64,000 nucleotides of DNA, taken from Platycnemis pennipes (Eukaryota > Arthropoda > Insecta > Odonata > Platycnemididae). Positions 41,826-52,378 of this stretch are shown piece after piece (positions within the stretch are counted from its first letter, which is position 1; each line of letters begins with the position of its first letter). Below the pieces are notes generated by a model. That model worked only from the letters and a program-made list of their open reading frames with translations, had not been told where the DNA came from and ran no database searches. The stretch spans positions 248,001-312,000 of the forward strand of contig OW121857.1 of assembly GCA_933228895.1 (NCBI GenBank), read 5' to 3'. The translations under genes and the position numbers were made by a program.

Positions 41826-44633
41826 ATGGCGGGCATTCACTGCCTTCAAGCAAACATCCAGCATAGTAAAGCTGCCTCAGGGGTCCTTCAGAGGATCCTT
41901 TCTGAAGGTAAGATTAAGATAGCCTTGATTCAGGAACCCTGGGCTCTCCAGGGGAGAATCAGGGGATTAAGCATGACTATGGGTAAAATATATTATTGCA
42001 CCACAGTTGATAGACCTAGAACTTGTATCTATGTCAATGGATTAAATGCCATGCATTTACCAGAATTCACCACCAGGGACCTGACAGCAGTTATGCTGAC
42101 GCTTGGAGGTGGTGGAAATGAGAGGAGGTTGGTCATCTGCTCCTCCTACCTCCCCTATGATGCTCCAGACCCTCCACCGAATGTTGAGTTGGAGAAACTG
42201 GTAAGTCACTGCAAAAGCAGGAAATGGGACCTCTTAGTCGGATGTGACTCCAACTCGCACCATGTTGTGTGGGGCAGTGGGGACACGAACGGCAGAGGTG
42301 AGGCCCTTTTAGAATATCTCATGGCAACTGAGCTGCACATTCTAAACAAAGGATCACAACCTACTTTCTCTAATAGCGTGAGAGAGGAAGTGATAGATGT
42401 CACACTCTGCAATAACCTCGTGATGCAGAGAGTGACAGAATGGAGGGTGTCGAAGGAGATTACTTTGTCTGATCACCGACACATCCTCTTTACCATTCAA
42501 GAAGCCAGTGATAGGCAAACAACATACAGGAACCCTAGGAAAACTGACTGGGGACAGTATAGAGAGAAGCTGAGAGATTTCCTGGACCAGGCACCTCAGT
42601 GTAAGTTCAGGAATGTGGATGAGATTGATGCTGCTGCGAACTATCTTCAGGAGGGCATCATCACATCCTATGAAGCTAGCTGTCCCATCAGGACCAGCAG
42701 AACAGGGAGAAACCTTCCCTGGTGGGGCCCGCAATTAGAAGGCCTCCGTAAAGAGACCAGAAAACTTCTCAACAAAGCAAAGAGAACTGCTCTAGCCCGA
42801 GACTGGGACAACTTTAAGCTTGCCCAGCGGAAATACAAAGCGACCATTAAGCGCGCAAAAAGAGAATCATGGAAAACCTTCTGTGGAACTATTGAGTCGG
42901 CTCCACAACTTTCCAGATTCCATAAGATTATATCAAAAGACCCAGAGGCGGGGGTGGGAACTCTGTTGCTTCCCTCGGGAGACTACACGTCTTCTGACAA
43001 GGAAGCATTGAAGCTACTGCTGGAGACCCACTTTCCAGGCTTCATGGAGACGGAGGAGATGCACGATTTATGGAGGACTCCCACTCGTCCTGCACGGACG
43101 GAATGGAGACTGGCCTCCAGCATCGTAACGTATAATGCAACCAAGTGGGCTATAACAAGCTTTAGCCCATATAAATCTGCTGGAGAGGACGGGGTCTTTC
43201 CGGCATTACTTCAGGAAGGGCAGGAGATTCTACTTCTCCCCACGGTCAGAATTTTTCGCTCCTGCCTAGCTTATGGTTATATCCCAAAGATCTGGAGAAC
43301 TACAAAAGTCGTCTTTATTCCCAAACCAGGGAAGACAGACTACACTAAAGCTGACTCTTTTCGTGGAATCAGCCTAATGTCCTTCTTTTTGAAGGCATTA
43401 GAGAAAGTGGTGGATAGGTACATAAGAGATGGGCCCTTAAGAGACCATCCCCTACATCCGCACCAACATGCTTATCTGAAAGGAAAATCAGTAGAAACTG
43501 CACTTCACAATCTCACCTGCAAGATTGAAAAGGTGCTGGAATATGGAATGTATGGGATGGGAGTCTTCCTCGACATTGAGGGAGCCTTCAACAACACATC
43601 CTACGATCAAATCTGCATTGCAGCAAGAAGGCATGGCATCCACGACCACATAGTCAACTGGATCAGAAACATGCTAGAACAAAGAACCGTTAAGGTTACC
43701 TTGAGGAACACCTCTATGAAGGTGTCTGTGACACGAGGATGTCCTCAGGGTGGGGTACTATCCCCACTCCTATGGAACCTAGTAGTTGACTCCCTTTTAC
43801 AAAGCCTGAACAAAACAGGAGTATATACTCAGGGATATGCGGATGATGTAGCGTTGCTGATCACTGGCAAATATCTTGATACTGTCTCTGGACTTACACA
43901 GAAAGCCCTGGACAGAACAATGAGATGGTGCTCTGAAACAGGGCTGACGGTGAACCTTCAAAAAACAAAACTTATACTGTTCACCAACAAGAGAAAAAGG
44001 GAAGGTCTAAAACTCCCCCTACTGCAAGGAAGATGTTTACAACCTTCCTCATCAGTTAAATACCTTGGGGTTATTCTGGACTCCAAGCTTAACTGGGGAG
44101 AACATCTAGAGGCGAAAACAAAGAAAGCCTGTGCCTCTCTATGGTCCTGCAGGAAAGCTCTGGGGAAAACCTGGGGACTAAAACCGAAAGCCATGTATTG
44201 GCTGTATACAGCAGTAGTGAAACCCAGTTTTCTGCACTGCTCACTCGTCTGGTGGACAAAGACCCGGCAGAATGTTGCCAGGGAAAAATTAAACCACTTG
44301 CAAAGAATGGCCTGTATGGGCATTTCGGGGGCAATGAAGACAACCCCAACATTGGCAATCGAGACCCTCCTAAACCTCACTCCACTACATGTGGAAGTCG
44401 AGGTCCAGGCTAGGGCATCAGCATATCGTCTTAAATGTCTAGGACAGTGGTACGACATGGGAAGTTCTTCCGGTCACAGAGCTCTCTGGACAGAGCTCAG
44501 GAAGTCAAGCCCGATTTTTGAAATGGGCTCTGACATAATGATAGCAACATTCAACCAATCACCCCTACTCTTCAAAATCCACTTCCCAAGCAGAGAGGAG
44601 TGGGCAGAGAAAGGAGGGGGAAGGACTACATAA
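41826..44633 (+). CDS. LINE ORF2: endonuclease and reverse transcriptase
   Basis: ATG 41826 begins one base after the ORF1 stop. The APE-type endonuclease covers about the first 225 residues: LQANIQHSKAAS, ALIQEPW, VGCDSNSHH, GRGEALLEY, IDVTL and LSDHRHILF. RT includes KVVFIPKPGK, RGISLMSFFLKALEKVVDRY, HAYLKGKSVETALHNL, VFLDIEGAFNN, TRGCPQGGVLSPLLWNLV and YADD at 43836-43847. The frame ends early at 44633 because of an indel in or near a G-run (about 44610-44630); RNase H follows in the next frame. Endonuclease nicks target DNA and RT copies the RNA from the nick. Expected full length is about 1216 codons. Confidence 0.93.
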   Translation: MAGIHCLQANIQHSKAASGVLQRILSEGKIKIALIQEPWALQGRIRGLSMTMGKIYYCTTVDRPRTCIYVNGLNAMHLPEFTTRDLTAVMLTLGGGGNERRLVICSSYLPYDAPDPPPNVELEKLVSHCKSRKWDLLVGCDSNSHHVVWGSGDTNGRGEALLEYLMATELHILNKGSQPTFSNSVREEVIDVTLCNNLVMQRVTEWRVSKEITLSDHRHILFTIQEASDRQTTYRNPRKTDWGQYREKLRDFLDQAPQCKFRNVDEIDAAANYLQEGIITSYEASCPIRTSRTGRNLPWWGPQLEGLRKETRKLLNKAKRTALARDWDNFKLAQRKYKATIKRAKRESWKTFCGTIESAPQLSRFHKIISKDPEAGVGTLLLPSGDYTSSDKEALKLLLETHFPGFMETEEMHDLWRTPTRPARTEWRLASSIVTYNATKWAITSFSPYKSAGEDGVFPALLQEGQEILLLPTVRIFRSCLAYGYIPKIWRTTKVVFIPKPGKTDYTKADSFRGISLMSFFLKALEKVVDRYIRDGPLRDHPLHPHQHAYLKGKSVETALHNLTCKIEKVLEYGMYGMGVFLDIEGAFNNTSYDQICIAARRHGIHDHIVNWIRNMLEQRTVKVTLRNTSMKVSVTRGCPQGGVLSPLLWNLVVDSLLQSLNKTGVYTQGYADDVALLITGKYLDTVSGLTQKALDRTMRWCSETGLTVNLQKTKLILFTNKRKREGLKLPLLQGRCLQPSSSVKYLGVILDSKLNWGEHLEAKTKKACASLWSCRKALGKTWGLKPKAMYWLYTAVVKPSFLHCSLVWWTKTRQNVAREKLNHLQRMACMGISGAMKTTPTLAIETLLNLTPLHVEVEVQARASAYRLKCLGQWYDMGSSSGHRALWTELRKSSPIFEMGSDIMIATFNQSPLLFKIHFPSREEWAEKGGGRTT

Positions 44634-45474
44634 AGGAGCCTATGTATGGTATACAGATGGCTCTAGGAAAGAAGACAGAGCAGGTGCTGGTATATACAGC
44701 AACAGCCTGTCAAAGAAGATATCCCTCCCTCTTGGGGAATATGCCACAGTGTTTCAGGCCGAGGTTTATGCACTTCTGACCTGTGCATATGTGGCTAAAG
44801 AGATTGGCTTGTATGACAAACCAACTCACATCTGTACCGACAGCCAAGCTGTCCTCAAAGCTCTTGCATCACCATGGTGCAGATCACAGCTGCTGCTAGA
44901 GTGTAGAAGTGCACTCAATACACTTGGCAGCTGCAGCAAAACTGAGCTCTTCTGGGTACCAGGACACGCTGGCATCGCCGGAAATGAAATGGCGGATGAG
45001 CTTGCCAAAGCAGGAGCCAACCAAAGACCGTTTGGTCCTGAACCATTCGTACCCATGGCCCCGACAATGGGGAAAACGGAGATCCGAATGTGGGGCCTTG
45101 CTCGACATGCTGAGATCTGGCGGAAAACACCGAAGCTAAGACAGGCCAAACTTCACATAGAGGGACCTAAACCTGGCCTAGCAAAGAAATTACTCCTACT
45201 AAACAGGAGTCAATTACGTACGATAGTGGGACTGTTCACCGGACACTATCAAGTGATGAGACACCTCCATCTCCTGAAGATAACTGATTCAGCCAGATGC
45301 AGATGGTGTGAAGAAGAGGACGAATCAACCTCACATCTCCTCTGCGAGTGCCCAGCCATTATGAGGACTCGGAATAGATATCTTGGCTCACCTTTCCTGG
45401 AACCCAATGAAATTAAAGGGATCCTCATAGGAGACCTCCTGGCCTTTAGTCGGGCGATTGGTCTCTATGGGTGA
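44634..45474 (+). pseudogene. LINE ORF2 RNase H domain, out of frame
   Basis: In the frame +1 to the RT ORF: VWYTDGSRKEDRAGAGIYS (Asp), ATVFQAEVYALLTC (Glu), HICTDSQAVLKAL (Asp), VPGHAGIAGNEMADELAK (His and last Asp), all four RNase H carboxylates present. A C-terminal CRWCEEEDESTSHLLCECP (Cys/His cluster) follows. Domain intact, but separated from RT by the single frame change near 44620. Confidence 0.9.
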
Positions 45475-45586
45475 TCTCCTGAATGGTGGTTGGCACAATG
45501 GACCAATAGGTCTAAGTGCCCTAGGGACTCGCTGAGTACCTCCACCTCAATTTTAATCTAATCTAATCTAATCTAGTCTCTCCTGT

Positions 45587-45662
45587 AACCGCTGTTCTGG
45601 ATATTGGTCCTAGCAAGGAGAGAATATGTCATGTTTCTCAATTAAAGCCTTATCATGGTGAT
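45587..45662 (+). pseudogene. C-terminal tail of the interrupted gypsy integrase
   Basis: After the second copy of the 13-base target duplication the integrase frame resumes: TAVLDIGPSKERICHVSQLK, then PYHGD and TAA. HVSQLKP is the conserved end of this integrase type (compare HVSQIKPFY at 28775). This shows the LINE entered an existing gypsy copy. Confidence 0.88.
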
Positions 45663-46860
45663 TAATAATTTATAATATGTTGAGTGATAATGGAATCTTA
45701 ATACTAGCATTTATTATCTAACTATTGTCTTGATTGCTTACAAATTTCTCTCTTCACTATTTGTCATTTAATTTACTATAATGTATGCTGCTTTGAATAA
45801 TTATTTAATTGTAAAAAACTGCCAATTCATACTGCCAATCCATACTGCCAATTCATACTTAATTAATTTGTTGATGTTAGTGCTGCCTGTTTATGGGGCG
45901 TTAGTTGTTATTTTGTTGTACTTTGATTGGTTCTACCTGCTCTTCATCATGTGTGTCTACCAGAAGGGGGAACGGTGTTTGCACAGTGCTATTGTGAATT
46001 CTGGAGGGAGTGGGGAGAATAGTCATGAACATTCCCGAGGTGGCTCGCTTCCAGTTAAGTCGCGGAGGGTCATTGGCTATTAAGACTATTTAGTGACTGT
46101 TTACACCAGTGATCATTGGCTTCCTGATCATTCCTCCGATGTGGACCAGAACCTGGAGTTATATCGTTATTCACTATTGGGTTTGTTTATCACTGGGGCA
46201 GGTCTTTGTCTAGCTCAGTGACAATTTGGCAGTTTATTCTGTACCTGTTTATTGCTTTGTATACCATTGTTAATCCGGCGTAGAGGTTGCGTTCTCATCG
46301 CCCAGCAGTTACTATAACTCGCTGCAATCAGCACCCAGCATTGGCTGGATGGGGTATTTACCCTCATTAATAACTTTGCAATTGCATTACCCTTGACGGT
46401 GGCCACTAAATTAAATTTTCCTCTTTAGCTTTGTGTAACCTATGTTTGGCTTAACCTGGCCCTGGACTTATTGAATTTTTTCTATTTAGTCATCCTAATC
46501 TATTTCCATATTTTGGGCTATTCTAATTGGATGACAGCTGTATAGAGAAATCAATTTTTTTCTCTAATTCGAAATGTACTCTTATGTCATCTGGAGGCAT
46601 TTCAATTAACCCTCAATTTCATTGACTGGCTCAATGCATAACAGTTCTACCCAAGTTGGTGAACGTCAACATGTAATTAGTATTTAAGATATTATTATTG
46701 GGGATTTCCTTATCACTCTCATAATTGTCATTAATTTAAATTTAATTATTATTAAAATACTCTGACTACTCTTCAAATAATTGTTAATTCACTACATGGC
46801 TCTCACTAATGCACTGAATTTAATATGTATTGTAAATTTGTCAATTCAACCAACCCAAGT
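45663..46860. other. A+T-rich 3' region of the gypsy element
   Basis: No LTR can be aligned. An open frame at 45781-46083 has two hydrophobic segments but no envelope motif. ACTGCCAATTCATACT-type strings repeat at 45820-45860. Confidence 0.4.
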
Positions 46861-46868
46861 CTTTGATT

Positions 46869-46991
46869 TGACTGGATAAGTGTCTAACAGTTCAACCCAA
46901 GTTGGTCAATGACTGGATAAGTGTCTAATAGCTCAACCCAAGTTGGTCAATGACGGGATAAGTGTCTAATAGCTCAACCCAAGTTGGTCAA
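46869..46991 (+). repeat. 41-bp tandem repeat, three copies
   Basis: Units at 46869-46909, 46910-46950 and 46951-46991 share TGACTGGATAAGTGTCTAA and CAACCCAAGTTGGTCAA, differing at two or three bases. Diverged copies at 46622-46672 and 47090-47140 with TGTAATT and AATATTTCTT on their 3' side suggest a larger repeat of about 230-350 bases. Confidence 0.9.
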
Positions 46992-47231
46992 TGACCTAAA
47001 TGTAATTGAGTATAAAATATTTCTTCAATCAGTATTGCACTTAATTATTATGTATTGTAATTTTGTCATTTCAACAAAACCTAAGTCTTTGATTGATGGG
47101 TCAGTGTTTGGCAGTTCAACCCAAGTTGTTGAATGACAAAAGGTAATTGGCTATTGAAATATTTCTTGATCATGTTCTCATTTCTACTCTCACATTATGA
47201 AAGAGTCTGACTGCTTTCGAGAAACGCTGCA

Positions 47232-47639
47232 CTCTAATATCGTCTTTCCCCTAACATATGCGACTAACTCCGACTCTTGTCTTTCATTAAAGTGAAAGTT
47301 CAATGTTATTTCTCTACAGTTACCTACGATTTACAGGGCCAAAGCGCTCACGGATTTTCCACTAATAGTTACCAGAGTACTTTTTCTTGAATATCAATGG
47401 CGGAGGCAACAAAAAATTTTGTGTATGAACGTTGTGAATTTACGTTTTTCGTTTATCTATATGATTTTACGGTTAAATTGAATACGCTTTTATACACACC
47501 AGAAACGAAACGGACTAAACGGTATTAATGGTCAATGCTCCTCATTTATTAACACGCCATTTTAAATTGAGATTATTAGTGAACAAAACTTTTTTCTTCG
47601 CAGGTAATTTACCATATTTACAATAATTCCCTCAATTAT
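47232..47639. other. No recognisable feature
   Basis: A+T-rich flank between the gypsy element and the SINE. Confidence 0.4.
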
Positions 47640-47846
47640 CCCCAATGACTGGTTTGACAGAGTTGAGCTCCGCCGTACTAAAGCGGAAGGCGAGTGAAAT
47701 TCACATATTCAGGGTAAAGAGGCCAGTTTTCCGACTTACACAACAAAGCTCTGATACTGAAATTCATACCGCGAGATCATGCCAAGGTGCCTCGTCCGGA
47801 ATTTAACCTGTACCTGAACGCTCTACCCACTTGGCTACCATGCACT
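47640..47846 (-). mobile_element. tRNA-derived SINE (candidate)
   Basis: On the minus strand the head reads GGTAGCCAAGTGGGTAGAGC then GTTCAGGTACAGGTTAAATTCC. TAGCCAAGTGGG (47826-47837) fits pol III box A and GGTTAAATTCC (47798-47808) fits box B with substitutions. The boxes are only about 17 bases apart, less than in a tRNA, so the anticodon arm is shortened. A tRNA-unrelated body follows (CATGATCTCGCGG, CAGTATCAGAGC, GGAAAACTGGCCTC). Tail and target duplication are not clear. Confidence 0.55.
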
Positions 47847-48189
47847 CATTAGTTACAATTTGTAATTATGATGAGCAGTATGATCACCCTGAAAATTAAC
47901 TTAACCATTCGTAAATAAGGTATTTCTTCCATTCTGTGCATTGATACACAAAATTAAAAGTTGAGCATTATTTCCTAGTAACATAAATGGCGTAAATAAC
48001 AGACTTCAGTGGAAAGTCGTATACAAATTACCAACTAACATTAGCACAGGAAATCAAAATGGTTATATAAAGCAGTAATACAATGAAAATACTGTTTATG
48101 AGCACCTAAAATCAATATATTAACATTACTCTTAGAAAGAGTGTAACAACAAATTATTAAAGTTCACTGATTATCTTCACCATTACTGC

Positions 48190-48920
48190 ATAGCTGTTTA
48201 ACGGATCTTCACGCCCTTCGGATAACGAGGATCCACGATTTCGGGAAGTAGGTGCTCCATATAGTTTTTTTTATTTCTCTCCATCTTATCGTTCCGAAAT
48301 TCGTCCTCTCCTTCAATCCTCTGAAATAGCATTCCAAACGGAATCCACATCAAACACAAGGTATTTTTTTCCGTAATATGCAGCTGACCCTGCACCTGAT
48401 AACATAAATAGCTATTTTTCTTTAATGTTACTTCTCCTTCTTTAATTTCACAGTAGGATATTATTTTCCTATTTATTGCCTATATAGGAGAAATACCCCC
48501 GCACTTATTTAAGCATTTCACTTCTAATATCGCTTTCCAATTGGCAATCTGGCGGGGTGGCCAGAAAAGGCAGTTTTTTGTCCACAAAGAGACCAGTTAG
48601 AAAAACTTTGTCCCCGCTGTGCCTTTCATACCCTGCTATTGCCTTGAGTTAGCTACTTCCCCGTATTGCTTGGCTTTACTTCCTGCAAACGAAGGGTAAA
48701 GCAAATATTTGGCTATGTTTGCGCGGGGAGTTGTGCGGCGTAATTTACAATTACGCACGAAAGAAGAAGCAGTTAAACTCTTCAATCTTTCTGACATCCA
48801 CATCTTGCAGCGGCGCTGATCCCTTATGATTTCCTCCAGCCTCTTTCTGTCACGGCCGCCGAGTCTTAGAGACTTGAGGAACTCTTCTCTCTCTTGGTTA
48901 TCGGTCTCCAGATCGACCAC
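48190..48920 (-). pseudogene. YqaJ-type exonuclease domain, frameshifted
   Basis: Minus strand, from high to low coordinates: RKRLEEIIRDQRRCKMWMSE and RLKSLTASSFVRNCKLRRTT (48700-48860), KYLLYPSFAGSKAKQYGE, then in another frame HSGDKVFLTGLFVDKKLPFL ATPPD, then in a third AILEVKCLNK (the E-x-K nuclease motif, about 48510-48535), and finally YQVQGQLHIT and HLLPEIVDPRYPKG. These are the ordered blocks of the insect YqaJ/lambda-exonuclease-like family, whose enzymes digest DNA ends using a D/E-x-K centre. Two frame changes make it a pseudogene. No Mutator-like domain is seen upstream, unlike the copy at 9.3-12.5 kb. Confidence 0.75.
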
Positions 48921-50165
48921 TTAACTTTGAATACTTGAGGAATCAAAGGTGGTCCTGCAGGGATTCGTTCTGCCAATGGAACATCCTGGCTTAGGAGATT
49001 AGTCATGAAATGAATTTAATTAATGAAAGTCAAAATACTGAGAACTATAAATAAAGAGAAGAGCAGGAAACCACTGGAACGATGGCTATTGCCACAGCAG
49101 CTCCAAGGAAGTTTATCATTCCTAATGTCTCTCATCACCTTTCCTTTTCAGTATTTTCCTTTGCGAAGAATATTATAGCCTCAGATGGTTTAGTTTCCAT
49201 CTCACACTGTTCTATAACGAAGGCATGAATACAATATCAGTAATGAATTCGTGAAAATTGTTTACTAAGGAGCCCTTACATTTAATTATCTCGTAAAATT
49301 AATATTGCGAAATAAATGCTTTTTCGGTTTTTTCCCTGCGAATCGAATTCCGCACGTTGCAATCTCTCCTCTTCGTTTTGTAGTATCCTTTACGATTCAG
49401 CGCGTTTCTATAAGGCTTCGTGGACTCTTCCATAACGCCGTCCCTTCTGGACGCTGGAGAACACAGCCACACGCACCTTTCCTCAAGAGCTCCCTTATGA
49501 AAACTAAAAAAAATCCACCCATCGTACAGTGGCGAATTTTCGAGAAATACTTACCAAAACCATAAAATTGAAATTTTTTTAAGGGTTCCGGAGGTTTGCA
49601 ACCGTTAGCTAAATTATGCGAGCATCTACAGGGCTACGGATTAGTGGAAAATCCTTTCCTTCCGTACCCTTTTCGTACTCATTGGCCTTGCTGCTGCTGT
49701 CTTTTTCGGAGAGTTTCACGCATATGACCGTGAAATAACGAACACTACTAGATGCATGTTTTTTCTTTGCATATCGGGCACCCATGAAGAAAAATTACTA
49801 CGAAGATGTTCATTGAGAATATTTTAATTTAATTATAACTAAGTTTTATTTATCAGTATTCGCGTTCGCCGGGTTGCAGAAGGTGGGTCGACCTATAGAT
49901 ATAGAGGTTAGCTGCGGGATATAGGAGTTTACTCGTCGAATAAGCAGTCGTGGACGAAAAGCGACGGCAGTCCGAGGGTGCATTGGTCTATCCCGGGTAA
50001 GGTAGGCCTTCAATTAATACAGATCCTGTGAAGATACCTCCAACAATTACGCTTCCCATCACCCGGAGGAGAGGGCAGCAGCTCTTCTTCACATGAGTGA
50101 AGGTGGAGACCACAGTGGTCGGTAGAGCGACACTCTTTTCACTAGGGGGGTGGTAACATTTACTT
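48921..50165. other. Unassigned, may include RTE 5' untranslated region
   Basis: No gene is recognised. From about 49870 the sequence becomes more G+C-rich and runs into RTE copy B; it may be that element's 5' region, but copy C lacks the counterpart. Confidence 0.35.
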
Positions 50166-51515
50166 TAGCGGCTATAGTACTGCGATGTGGAAGGCAAGGG
50201 GAAACCACCACATTATCATCCCGAGGAGTCACAGCTACTCCACTCTTTTCTTTATATCAAGACGTGATGGAACCCTCTAGAGTAAAATATTCCTGAGGTA
50301 AAATAGTCCCAATTCGGATCTCAGGGCGGGGCTACCCGAGACACAACACCAGTCAAGTGTGATAAACATTTTAGGGTAGAAAATTAGAACGTGCGATCAC
50401 TTTGGACATAGAGAAGACAAGGAGAATGGACCTCGACATAATAGGAATCAGTGAAATGAGATGGCCAGAAGAAGGAGACTTTAGGAGCGGAAGTTACAGA
50501 AATATTCACACCGGATCACTTAATGTTCACGCTGGAGTAGGCATAATGCTCAGGAAGAGTGCAGGACTGCGTGTGAAGAGCTTCCTGCACTACAGGGAGA
50601 GGATTATAATGGTGAAGATTGAGACCAAGCCTACGGATACCATTGTGGTGCAAGTTTACATGCCTAAGTCGGTCAACGAAGAGGAATGAGTGGATGACGC
50701 CTCCGAAGATATCACAGAAGTTATAAAACTGGTAAGACGAAAAGAAAACCTAATTATTTTAGGCGACTGGAACGCTGTCGTCGACGAGGGCTAATCTGGA
50801 AGAATATCTGGAAAATATGGGTTGGAAAACCGAAACGAAAGAGGAGATAGATTACTGGAGTTCTGCAAACAACATAAATTAAATAGTGGTTCCAACACAT
50901 TGTTTATAGATCACAGCTGACGTAATAAAAGTCAGAAACGAAGTAACTAAAGATGGATGAAGCACGAAAGATCAGTAAAATAGCCCAAGAAAAGAGAACA
51001 TTCTATCAAGAGAAGAATCTACTCACAGCTAGAAATACAAGCGTAGAAGTAAGGAAACAATTCATCAGGACGTACGTCTGGAGCATGTTTCTTAGCGGCG
51101 GTGAGGCATGGACAATGACAGCAGCGGAGAAGAAAAGGGTGGAATCATTCGAAATGTGGTGTTACAGAAGAATGATGAAGATTAAATGGATCGACCGAGT
51201 AATTAACAAGGAAGTCCTACGAAGAGTGAGAGAAAACACAAGTATCCTGAATACTAAAAAGAAACGGGACAACTTAATTGGCCATATCTTGAGAGACGAT
51301 GGCCTGATGAAGACAATCGTCGAAGGGAAATCGAACGGGAAGATTGTAGGTAGGCCTCGTATGTGATACATGAAACAGGGTGTAAATGTGTAAAGAATGG
51401 GTGTAAAGGATGTAAAAAAGAGGCATTACGCTGATATGAAAACGTTGCCCGATAGAAGATCCGAGTGGAAGGCTGCGTCAAACCAATCCTAGAATTGCTG
51501 TCCGATGATGATGAT
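50166..51515 (+). mobile_element. RTE-type LINE, copy B (internal deletion)
   Basis: The 5' part aligns with copy C from GGCTATAGTACTGCGATGTG (about 50170). The APE-type endonuclease N-terminus is read at 50402-50689 (LDIIGISEMRWPE, GVGIMLRKSAGL, VKIETKPTDTIVVQVYMP). Around 50880-50950 the sequence jumps to the C-terminal part (KRTFYQEKNLLTARNTSVEV, TMTAAEKKRVESFEMWCYRR), so RT is missing. It ends with ACCAATCCTAGAATTG and a (GAT)n tail at about 51515. A deletion derivative of the same family as copies A and C. Confidence 0.85.
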
Positions 51516-52099
51516 GAATATATTATAACTAAAAAACTGAAATACTGCATTAAATGGAGCATTTTCCAAAACTTTGAGCAGACATCAAGTTATTAATTAA
51601 GCAGTGTTAAGTCATCTGATTGGATGACGTTACAGCCCAGTATCTTATAATTCGTCGAATTTATTTTACCAAGAAATAAATGAACTTTTTAAAATCAGAG
51701 GTAGCGCTCATTTTCAACAGAAACTTTTTTGCTGTTTCGCATATCTTGTGCAATATCCGAGTTTTAATATTAGGAACCGTATAATTGAAAGTTCTAAGTG
51801 TGATCATATGACACAAAAGTGATAAATATTTGTGAATGTTAGCCACTTTTGGGGCATAAGATGTCCACTTTTTCGACCTCATGAAAATACTCAGGGGATA
51901 TTCCTGTTTTATTTTTGGAAATGAAACATTTTCTTTTAAATTTCATGACCAAGTGGCTATAAGGAACTAGAGACTTAAAAAATGTCGGTAAGGAAACAAA
52001 AAATGGCTTGATAGAGACATCAGCGTTTCAATCCATACGCCTCAGCTATTTGCAATTGAATGAATATGCAACTAATCGTCTATTTGCTTCTTTCAAAGG
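51516..52099. other. No recognisable feature
   Basis: A+T-rich, non-coding as far as I can see. Confidence 0.4.
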
Positions 52100-52107
52100 A
52101 ACTAGTT

Positions 52108-52370
52108 CAGGGGCGTCGGAACTATTTTCGCTAGTAGGGGCTTACCTTGAAAAGGGCCCGCATTTTTTGCGGATAGGAGGGAGTAGAGACTAGAATTCCG
52201 CTAAAAGTGCATATGAAGATGGTAGAATATTCGTCAAAAGGGAAAAGGCAAGATGGAAACAAGTGAAATTTGATTTTTAATAATGAAGACTAATTTTTCA
52301 AGGGCCCGGGGCAAATTCTGGGGGGGGGGGGGGCAAATGCCCCCCCTGCCCTTCACTTCCGACGCCGCTG
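52108..52370. mobile_element. hAT-type MITE (263 bp)
   Basis: Flanked by a perfect 8-bp duplication AACTAGTT (52100-52107 and 52371-52378). The left end CAGGGGCGTCGGAA and the right end (reverse complement) CAGCGGCGTCGGAA are inverted repeats with one mismatch in 14. CAG-type ends and 8-bp duplications define hAT elements. It has no coding capacity and a G-run of about 14 near 52320-52333. Confidence 0.92.
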
Positions 52371-52378
52371 AACTAGTT

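Larger units (their letters stand above)
40249..45573 (+). mobile_element. Full-length LINE (LOA/I-group-like) inserted in gypsy pol
   Basis: Flanked by a perfect 13-bp duplication TAGTCTCTCCTGT (40236-40248 and 45574-45586). It has a 5' untranslated region of about 337 bases, two ORFs and a (TAATC)n tail at 45553-45573. ORF2 carries an APE-type endonuclease, RT and a C-terminal RNase H, an order found in LOA and I-type LINEs. The 5' end seems complete. Confidence 0.92.
36900..47231 (+). mobile_element. Ty3/gypsy element with internal deletion and a nested LINE
   Basis: Primer-binding site, leader with a GCCACCATG start context, gag-pol (37084-39405), integrase remainder (39407-40235), a 5.3-kb LINE inserted at 40249-45573, then the pol C-terminus (45587-45662), a repeat-rich 3' region and a 17-base echo of the LTR end at 47215-47231. 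The rest of the 3' LTR does not align with the 5' region, so it is deleted or rearranged. Confidence 0.7.

Noticed and set aside
45781..46083. Hydrophobic open frame after pol as an envelope gene
   Set aside because: Only about 100 codons, no signal-cleavage or fusion motifs, A+T-rich composition.
46869..46991. Tandem repeat as a replication origin or iteron array
   Set aside because: No context for such a function in a eukaryotic retroelement region.
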